DNA of 64,000 nucleotides from Marinomonas balearica (lineage in GTDB: Bacteria; Pseudomonadota; Gammaproteobacteria; Pseudomonadales; Marinomonadaceae): contig NZ_SNXC01000016.1 of NCBI RefSeq assembly GCF_004362145.1, forward strand, positions 1-64,000, in the 5' to 3' direction. Within the stretch, counting starts at the first letter, position 1. The number at the start of each line of letters is the position of its first letter. Below, one piece after another: positions 58,291-64,000 of the stretch. Both the position numbers and the translations under genes were made by a program. The notes below the pieces were generated by a model. It saw only the letters and a list, made by a program, of their open reading frames with translations. It had not been told where the DNA came from and did not search any database.

Positions 58291-60237
58291 CTATAATACA
58301 AAACAATTACGACCATTTGCTTTCGCTTGATACAGCTTATTATCAGCCTTTTCAAAATACTCGATAGCGACAAAATTTTGGTCCACTTCGCTCACCGCAA
58401 CACCTGCACTGACCGTTACAACATTATGTGTGGAAGTCGGATGCGGGATGTCCAGCGCCAATATACTTTTTAGTATCTCTTGTGTTAGCTGCCTTGTCGA
58501 CTCCAGATTGGTGTCTTTCGAGATAACAACAAACTCCTCTCCACCGTATCGCACAGCATTAGAATTTGCTCCGATGCTGTCTTGAATGGCTTTTGCCACT
58601 TGTTTCAAAACCGAATCACCTTTTAGATGACCAAATGCATCATTGTATTCCTTGAACTGGTCAATATCGATGACAATAAACGAGTATAAAACCTCGCCTG
58701 TCATTGACTCTAACTCTTTCATTGATACATCAAAATAGTTGCGATTATACAACCCTGTCAACGCATCTACTTGGGCTTTCTTCTCAGCATTAGACAGGTT
58801 TTTTTCAAATTCTTGAGAGGCTTTTTCACGCTCAGTGACATCAATGAACATAATAAGGTTAGAGTTTTTCCCTTCCCATAAAATATTGGTTCCATGCATA
58901 TCGAACCACCTGTCTCTCACCACATCATGATAGCCACTTAACAAAACAACATTGCCTTCATTTAACTGACGTGGTTCTTTGGCCAAACTCGCTACGTTGT
59001 GTGGCAATTCATTCAGGAACGACAACTGCTTAATATGGAATAGGTCGGCAAACATGTCATTGTGGAACAAAACACTTTCATCCTGTACTACTGCTACACA
59101 AAGACTAGAGTAACGAATGACAGATTCTAATTGGCTACCAGTTTGTGCCAGCTGGACTTTCTGCAGCTCAATCGTATCCAAATAATCTTTGAGCTGGTAC
59201 ACCAGCCTTCCAATCTCATTACGTCGATCAAATGCTTCTAAATCTTCATCGGTAATGGCTTCTTTAGAAGATACAATTCCTTGTAAGTTAACCAGCTTTA
59301 AAAACAAACGCTGTCTTAAAATAAGGTACGCAACGAATGTGATACCAATCAGAGCTAAGATTGCGACAATCAATATGTTTCGGGATAAGCTTGCGCTTTT
59401 TTGCAGAGCATTGGCCTGTTGAGCAACACTTCTTTCTCGCTTTTTATAGATTCTTTGGCCGTAATCGACAATGTTCCCCATCAATATGCGATTTTGTGTA
59501 TCCAAACTGATTAACTCTGTCTGAAGAGCCTCTCTTTGTTTAATAATACTTTCAAGGCCATCCTCGCCCGCTAAGATAAGTTCGACATCATACAGCAGTA
59601 ATTTCCCTGAAGGAGAAACAACTTCATTGAGCTGTTCTAGATAGAAATGAATTTGTGCTAGCCCATGCTTTAATTCATAAACCTTCCCAACAGCTTTTAG
59701 GTTAGACACTTCTAACAGCAGTTGACGCCACATACCACCGCCGCCTTCCAAACTGGCTTCATCAATAAAAGCGCCGGTCAGTAAGTGTTTTGCCAGAAGA
59801 ATGTCCGCATCAAAGCGCTCATCCAGCTCAAATGTTTGCTCCTTTTTTTCAATTAACAAACGTATGCCAGGTCGAACGCTATCAAGAATTTTTCGAAGCT
59901 CAAAAACCTCTTTGCTTTCTTCAAGCGAACTTAGGTTGTAAGAAATATCATTAATCAGCTCATTCGCATGAGAGATCAAAGTACGAGACTTCGCACCAGA
60001 AGTACTCGCGACAAGCTCAATTCCGATCGAAGACAATCGAGTGATGGTCAGCTGAGTCGTGGTTAAAATTTCTAAAATAGGAATGTGTGACTCAGCGTGT
60101 TCCTTCGCCACATCATTAAACTTCTCCATTTGGTAAATAAGTAACGTACTTATGCCGATCAGAAACACAACGATGACGGAAAAAACAAATCCAATTAACC
60201 ATCTAAGGCTATGAAAAAAGCGTATTTCTTGATTCAT
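58291..60237 (-). CDS. Membrane diguanylate cyclase with periplasmic sensor and PAS domain
   Basis: 648 residues. Two membrane helices (about 12-34 and 288-308) bracket an all-helical periplasmic region (about 35-287). A short HAMP-like/coiled segment and a PAS domain (about 365-470) follow, and the GGDEF domain (about 490-648) has RYGGEEFVVIS. The I-site is absent (no RxxD before GGEEF), so it may escape product inhibition. The ATG overlaps the upstream nucleotidase-like gene by 4 bp, implying coupled synthesis with a periplasmic partner. Confidence 0.85.
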   Translation of the reverse strand: MNQEIRFFHSLRWLIGFVFSVIVVFLIGISTLLIYQMEKFNDVAKEHAESHIPILEILTTTQLTITRLSSIGIELVASTSGAKSRTLISHANELINDISYNLSSLEESKEVFELRKILDSVRPGIRLLIEKKEQTFELDERFDADILLAKHLLTGAFIDEASLEGGGGMWRQLLLEVSNLKAVGKVYELKHGLAQIHFYLEQLNEVVSPSGKLLLYDVELILAGEDGLESIIKQREALQTELISLDTQNRILMGNIVDYGQRIYKKRERSVAQQANALQKSASLSRNILIVAILALIGITFVAYLILRQRLFLKLVNLQGIVSSKEAITDEDLEAFDRRNEIGRLVYQLKDYLDTIELQKVQLAQTGSQLESVIRYSSLCVAVVQDESVLFHNDMFADLFHIKQLSFLNELPHNVASLAKEPRQLNEGNVVLLSGYHDVVRDRWFDMHGTNILWEGKNSNLIMFIDVTEREKASQEFEKNLSNAEKKAQVDALTGLYNRNYFDVSMKELESMTGEVLYSFIVIDIDQFKEYNDAFGHLKGDSVLKQVAKAIQDSIGANSNAVRYGGEEFVVISKDTNLESTRQLTQEILKSILALDIPHPTSTHNVVTVSAGVAVSEVDQNFVAIEYFEKADNKLYQAKANGRNCFVL

Positions 60238-61748
60238 TGAGATTTTGCCTTGATCTCAGAAAGAGACAAGCCTGAAACATCCACCAGCCGGCCTTCTCGT
60301 TTGGGTGCCACTTTCCCGTTTACATCTAAGTATTCAGACACAATGTTCCACATAAGTCTTTCTCTTACGGACACCTTATTGACCACTTGATCTTCGCGAA
60401 TACGGTAACTATCACCACCATAACGAATGTAGTCTGGCACCGCCAATGTGTAAATATTGTCAGGGGAAAGATCCTCGCCATTTTGAGTGAGCTTAATCAC
60501 ACGTTCGCCAACAGGTTTAGACAGATCGTATTGAGCTTCAAAGCCCGAAATCTGAAAAAAAGCGCCGTGACGTTTGTCTACTCGACTGACAGAATGTTCC
60601 ATCAAGGTAAATAGTTCATCTCGCGTCACATTGAGAACATAAAGACTTCCACCAAAAGGCAGTTCTGTTTGAATGTCTTTATACTTTAACCTATACCCTT
60701 TGTGGTATTCTCGGTTTCCCCTAATCGATCCACTGTTTATCGCCGCAAAGTCGGTTTCGACTTCTTCTCTGATTGCATCGGCAAAAAGGTTACCTAGTGC
60801 GGACTCACCCGAACGTAAATTTGATTTAAGCGTATTCGCATCAACTTGTAACACAGCAAGTTCCCGTTCCAGTATCAACTCTAATCGACCAAGGTATTTA
60901 CTCAGCGAAGCTTGCAACTCAGAGTCTTCTTCGAAATTTGAAATAGAGTCAATTTTAGCAACAGGCTTTTTTCCTATCTCCCAGTCGATAACAGCAACCT
61001 CACCATCTGCTCCACCACTCGATACGGAAAGAACGCTTTCGTCTTGAATTTTGTCTTTCGCTTCTTCTGCGAACAAAACTAGGTCGACATCATTAGCCAA
61101 TTCAGAAAGCCCCGTCGGTAGGGCTGAATGCTCGGCGATCAACACCACGGCCTTTGCACCACGGCGTTTTAAATCTTGAGCCAACTTCTTAGCCGTTTTT
61201 ATTGGAGACATCACTTCCACATCGCGTGTTAAATAGATATTTTTTATGGTTTTATCTATCACGGAAACGAAACCAATTATCCCTTCTTTGGTCGGATACA
61301 AATACTTATCGACCGTACCTTCAATATGTCGGCCAGTCCTCTCATCAATCAAATTACTTTGCAACATAGGAAATTCAGCTTCAAATGTACGCAATGTCAA
61401 TTGATCAACTCCTTGCTGAAATTCCCTCTGATTTACAGCAAAAATATCCGTACCAATGACATTCAAAAGATCAACCATATGGACGCCATTGTCATAAACG
61501 GAAAGCGCATTTGGAAATAAGCTGTCGCCACCATGAACAAAAATGACATCGTCGTCGGCTTGCTGACGATACGACTTAATATAGGATCCCAGTTTACCAA
61601 TAGAATACGCACCGTCGGTTTCAAAGAGGTTAGGGATATTTGAAGTAAATAAAATAGTGAGCGAAAAGCTCTTGGTCGAAATGAGAGCGCACGAGGTGAA
61701 TACAATAGCAAAAATGACTCGCTTGATGTCTCTTAAACAGCTTCTCAT
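60234..61748 (-). CDS. Periplasmic 5'-nucleotidase-like protein with lost metal ligands
   Basis: 504 residues with signal peptide. UshA-type two-domain layout: N-terminal metallophosphatase-like part and C-terminal 5'-nucleotidase substrate domain (NSGSIRG, GAFFQISGFEAQYD, YIRYGGDSYR). The canonical first motif DxH is SNIP here, GNHEFD is NQREFQQ, and the GH-x-H motif is replaced by FAEEAKD; only the second-motif Asp (GGDS) and one His (AEHSA) remain. Catalysis is therefore unlikely while ligand binding may persist. Gene order and 4-bp overlap with the membrane diguanylate cyclase suggest it is a periplasmic sensor for that enzyme. Confidence 0.75.
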   Translation of the reverse strand: MRSCLRDIKRVIFAIVFTSCALISTKSFSLTILFTSNIPNLFETDGAYSIGKLGSYIKSYRQQADDDVIFVHGGDSLFPNALSVYDNGVHMVDLLNVIGTDIFAVNQREFQQGVDQLTLRTFEAEFPMLQSNLIDERTGRHIEGTVDKYLYPTKEGIIGFVSVIDKTIKNIYLTRDVEVMSPIKTAKKLAQDLKRRGAKAVVLIAEHSALPTGLSELANDVDLVLFAEEAKDKIQDESVLSVSSGGADGEVAVIDWEIGKKPVAKIDSISNFEEDSELQASLSKYLGRLELILERELAVLQVDANTLKSNLRSGESALGNLFADAIREEVETDFAAINSGSIRGNREYHKGYRLKYKDIQTELPFGGSLYVLNVTRDELFTLMEHSVSRVDKRHGAFFQISGFEAQYDLSKPVGERVIKLTQNGEDLSPDNIYTLAVPDYIRYGGDSYRIREDQVVNKVSVRERLMWNIVSEYLDVNGKVAPKREGRLVDVSGLSLSEIKAKSQ

Positions 61749-62025
61749 ACACGCTCCAACATGGGTATCGTCCTTAGAAGTGTAAACCGCTTAAAGAAGC
61801 ATTAAAACAACTGTCAGGAAACTCTCAGTAAACTATTGTAATAAATTTATGTTATTTCTCTGTTTAAAAGTCAAACAATCAAATAACGGCACACTACTTT
61901 CGTTTTTTGCAACGATAATGAGATCAGCGATTTCAGCGACCTCATAACCGTCTTCACTTTGTGTTACGTATTTCGGAAAAGTTATAAACTCATTTACATC
62001 AAGAGAACTGATTCAGAGAATTCGT

Positions 62026-62754
62026 TTACTTATCAAGATGCATAAACACGTTCGGATCATCGGTGATGACTGAGTCCATACCCCAGCGCCAATGTTGCTC
62101 CGCTAAAGACACTGAATTGATGGTGTAACACAACAATTTATAACCCGCTTGTTTGATGTCGTTTGCTTGCGATTCTGTTAAAAGCGCATAATCACAGTGC
62201 AGACTAAAAGCGTCGATATCAGCAAGTTGTTCCTGCCAATTATTAGGTATTGATTCGTACAATTGCCCTAGATGTCGACTCGAATCCATCTCATGGCACA
62301 TAACAAGTGCAGCATGATTAAAGCTTGAAATAATCAGTTTTTCATTATCTTGCCACTGTTCTTGAAGCGCCTTGATGACATTCGGAACGATCTGATCAAT
62401 ATCAACATCATCATGCTTTATTTCAAGATTCAAACCTAAACCTAGCGATTGAATGCAATCCAACGCCTCGGTTAGTGTCGGTATGACTTCCCCCTCATAA
62501 TCTGGAGAAAACCAACTACCTGCGTCTAGGCTCGCTATGTATTCCAAATTTGCAGCTCTTAGCTTGCCTGATCCGGTTGAACAACGATCCAGAGTTTCAT
62601 CATGAAAGATTACCAGTGCGCCATCCGCAATCAACGACACATCAATCTCAACCCATTTTACACCAGAAGCGGCCGCGGCTTTAATGGCGGCCAGTGTATT
62701 TTCTGGCGCGAGCGACGCTGCGCCACGATGCCCTATCACTTTCGTTAGTTGCAT
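62026..62754 (-). CDS. Glycerophosphodiester phosphodiesterase
   Basis: About 242 residues of the GDPD family (cytoplasmic UgpQ-like, no signal peptide). Catalytic His pair and metal ligands: IGHRGAASLAPENTLAAI, WVEIDVSLIADGALVIFHDETLDRCS. C-terminal GYKLLCYTINSV and WGMDSVITDDP. It hydrolyses glycerophosphodiesters to glycerol-3-P. The ATG at 62754 with GGTGGA upstream is preferred over 62775. Confidence 0.9.
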   Translation of the reverse strand: MQLTKVIGHRGAASLAPENTLAAIKAAAASGVKWVEIDVSLIADGALVIFHDETLDRCSTGSGKLRAANLEYIASLDAGSWFSPDYEGEVIPTLTEALDCIQSLGLGLNLEIKHDDVDIDQIVPNVIKALQEQWQDNEKLIISSFNHAALVMCHEMDSSRHLGQLYESIPNNWQEQLADIDAFSLHCDYALLTESQANDIKQAGYKLLCYTINSVSLAEQHWRWGMDSVITDDPNVFMHLDK

Positions 62755-63062
62755 AATGAGTCCACCCATTATCACGTTTGAGAATTGAACGTATGTCGCC
62801 CTTTGACGCGGGTTTTAAACCAAATACGTTCGCCGCAAGGAGGATTATGCGCGCCCAATATGCGAATCGCCACCGTTTGTTATAAAGGAGTCCTTTAGAT
62901 GCTATGAGCGTCGTATTAAAAACGGTAGGTAAGTAGGATTATCTCATTCAACGAGACAACATTTTATCGACAATCTCGGAACTCTAATTTATAGAGCGGC
63001 AGTCAACCACGCTATGTCATTTAGACACTATTGTCTTATAAAAAAGAGAGTTAGGTGAGCGG
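62755..63062. other. Non-coding gap of about 310 bp without a recognised feature
   Basis: Between the phosphodiesterase and the Hpt gene. Promoters of the downstream gene should be here. A strong AAGGAGG (62837-62843) is only three bases from an ATG of a 12-codon frame, which I do not accept as a gene. Nothing else supported. Confidence 0.5.
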
Positions 63063-63413
63063 CTAAAATTCGAATTCTAGGCGCATCTCTCCTTCTAAGG
63101 CTTCAAAACTACGCCTTAAATCCGCTTTGAAAATAAGCACATCTTCAATAGTTTTGGCCCTTGCGGCTAACTCTAATTTCTTTGCTAAGCTCGGAAGATG
63201 CAGGCTTGATACTTCTGAGCTTGCGCCTTTTACTTTATGAGCAAATGAAGCGACGTCATCCCAATTCTCAGCTTCGGTAGCACTCTCAATTTTATCCAAA
63301 AAAGCATACGTCTCATTCAAAAATTCGGAGACGACTACTTTCATCAACTCAGTGTTCTCACCAAGCCGCCATTTAAAATCACTGTAATCAAATTGTGTTG
63401 TTGTTATCGTCAT
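63063..63413 (-). CDS. Histidine phosphotransfer (Hpt) domain protein
   Basis: 116 residues, four-helix bundle; the phosphorylated His is in FAHKVKGASSEV near residue 59 (H-x2-KG-x-S). It relays phosphate between a hybrid kinase and a response regulator. It overlaps the hybrid kinase by 4 bp (63410-63413), so both are made together. The target regulator is not visible in the window. Confidence 0.88.
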   Translation of the reverse strand: MTITTTQFDYSDFKWRLGENTELMKVVVSEFLNETYAFLDKIESATEAENWDDVASFAHKVKGASSEVSSLHLPSLAKKLELAARAKTIEDVLIFKADLRRSFEALEGEMRLEFEF

Positions 63414-64000
63414 ACCTGTTCCTCATCGCCAGAGCGAAGCCATTGTTCCAGTACTTCCTCTATCCTTTTCTTCGAGATAGGTTTGGGTACATGACCATTC
63501 ATTCCAGCTTGAATGCACTTTTCGTCGTCCCCTTTCATCGCGTTGGCACTTAATGCCACTATTGGTACGTTTGAACTGGTTACACTGCCTTTTGGTAGCT
63601 GCCTAATTCGTCTTGTCGCTTCATACCCATCCATCACTGGCATTTGGCAATCCATAAAAATAAGGTGATATTTGTTGGCTTGCACTTTTTCAAGCGCTTC
63701 TTGACCATTCTCAGCAATATCAACCGTGATACCAAACAAACCAATTATGCCTTTCCCGACAATTTGATTAGTGTGATTGTCCTCAACCAGAAGCACATTT
63801 CCAGTAAGTTCGATGCGCTCGGCATTCCTTTGGTTAACCGGATCTGCCACAGTGTTTGTTCGGTCTAGCTGACAAATACTGTCCCACAGTGCGGTTTCCT
63901 GCACGGGTTTTAACAATGACACAACATTTTGCTCACGATCATTGTTGGTTCTAAGTTCTCTAGCACACAACACCACCACTTTTTTGCTTGCTTGTTCTTG
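63410..64000 (-). CDS. Hybrid sensor histidine kinase, 3' portion (truncated by window edge)
   Basis: The frame stays open to the right edge. The part present (about 197 residues) contains the end of a first receiver (VVVLCARELRTNNDREQNV, then LLKP) and a full second receiver (GNVLLVEDNHTNQ; phospho-acceptor in LIFMDCQMPVMDG; KPIS). The kinase core and input domains lie beyond base 64000. It is translationally coupled to the Hpt gene, forming a phosphorelay. Confidence 0.85.
   Translation of the reverse strand, partial: QEQASKKVVVLCARELRTNNDREQNVVSLLKPVQETALWDSICQLDRTNTVADPVNQRNAERIELTGNVLLVEDNHTNQIVGKGIIGLFGITVDIAENGQEALEKVQANKYHLIFMDCQMPVMDGYEATRRIRQLPKGSVTSSNVPIVALSANAMKGDDEKCIQAGMNGHVPKPISKKRIEEVLEQWLRSGDEEQV

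Noticed and set aside
62837..62885. Strong AAGGAGG followed by a 12-codon frame (MRAQYANRHRLL)
   Set aside because: The gap from AAGGAGG to ATG is only three bases, and the peptide has no neighbour it would control; chance is likelier.

Overview
The window reads as a chromosomal segment of a marine gammaproteobacterium of the Oceanospirillales type, most likely Marinomonas or a close relative. The reasons are the moderate-to-low GC by eye, the Pseudomonas-like order dksA-gluQ-(sigma54 regulator)-pcnB-folK-panB-panC-pgi, the carA-carB-greA and lptF-lptG blocks, and an indole-3-acetate (iac) catabolic cluster of a kind I recall from Marinomonas. The genus is inference; no rRNA gene lies inside the window. 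Nearly all of it is dense coding sequence. I see no insertion sequence, prophage, CRISPR array or tRNA gene.

Layout. 1-217: a promoter-like block resembling an rRNA operon P1 promoter that reads out of the left edge, then the purL terminator. 218-16.4 kb: housekeeping genes (purL, tadA, a CBS protein, valS, an unknown acidic protein, a PAP2-like protein, pepA, lptF, lptG, a YejM/LapC-type LPS regulator and an aminotransferase). 16.5-25.3 kb: dksA, gluQ, a CbrB-like sigma54 activator with a degenerate receiver, a non-coding interval, then pcnB, folK, panB, panC and pgi. The non-coding interval (19.48-19.80 kb) has a good -24/-12 promoter followed by stem-loops that each display tandem A-R-N triplets. 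It looks like a CrcZ-type Hfq-sequestering small RNA and is the most interesting item here. 25.4-33.1 kb: the iac operon, transcribed leftward in the order iacA-B-I-C-D-E-F-G-H. 33.1-33.9 kb: a divergent control region with a repeated motif. 33.9-41.3 kb: a branched-chain-type ABC transporter with a fused permease-ATPase, a ketopantoate-reductase-like protein, a class II aldolase and a MarR regulator, together probably an auxin or aromatic-acid uptake and control module.

41.3-51.8 kb: a PAS-containing response regulator, two DUF1566 surface proteins, greA-carB-carA with an attenuator-like terminator in the car leader, a DJ-1 protein, rimI and a HolD-position protein. 51.9-54.7 kb: an amino-acid ABC binding protein and permease without an ATPase, and a hexose-phosphate mutarotase. 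54.8-64.0 kb: a signalling region with two diguanylate cyclases, a receiver-CheC protein, a CofD/YvcK-like protein, a nucleotidase-like protein that has lost catalytic residues and is translationally coupled to a membrane diguanylate cyclase, a glycerophosphodiesterase, an Hpt protein and the 3' end of a hybrid sensor kinase cut by the right edge.

How the parts may work together: the iac enzymes, the divergent transporter and the MarR protein look like one auxin-utilisation unit. The sigma54 activator and the adjacent RNA look like a carbon/nitrogen-responsive post-transcriptional switch. The 55-64 kb region looks like several c-di-GMP input modules.
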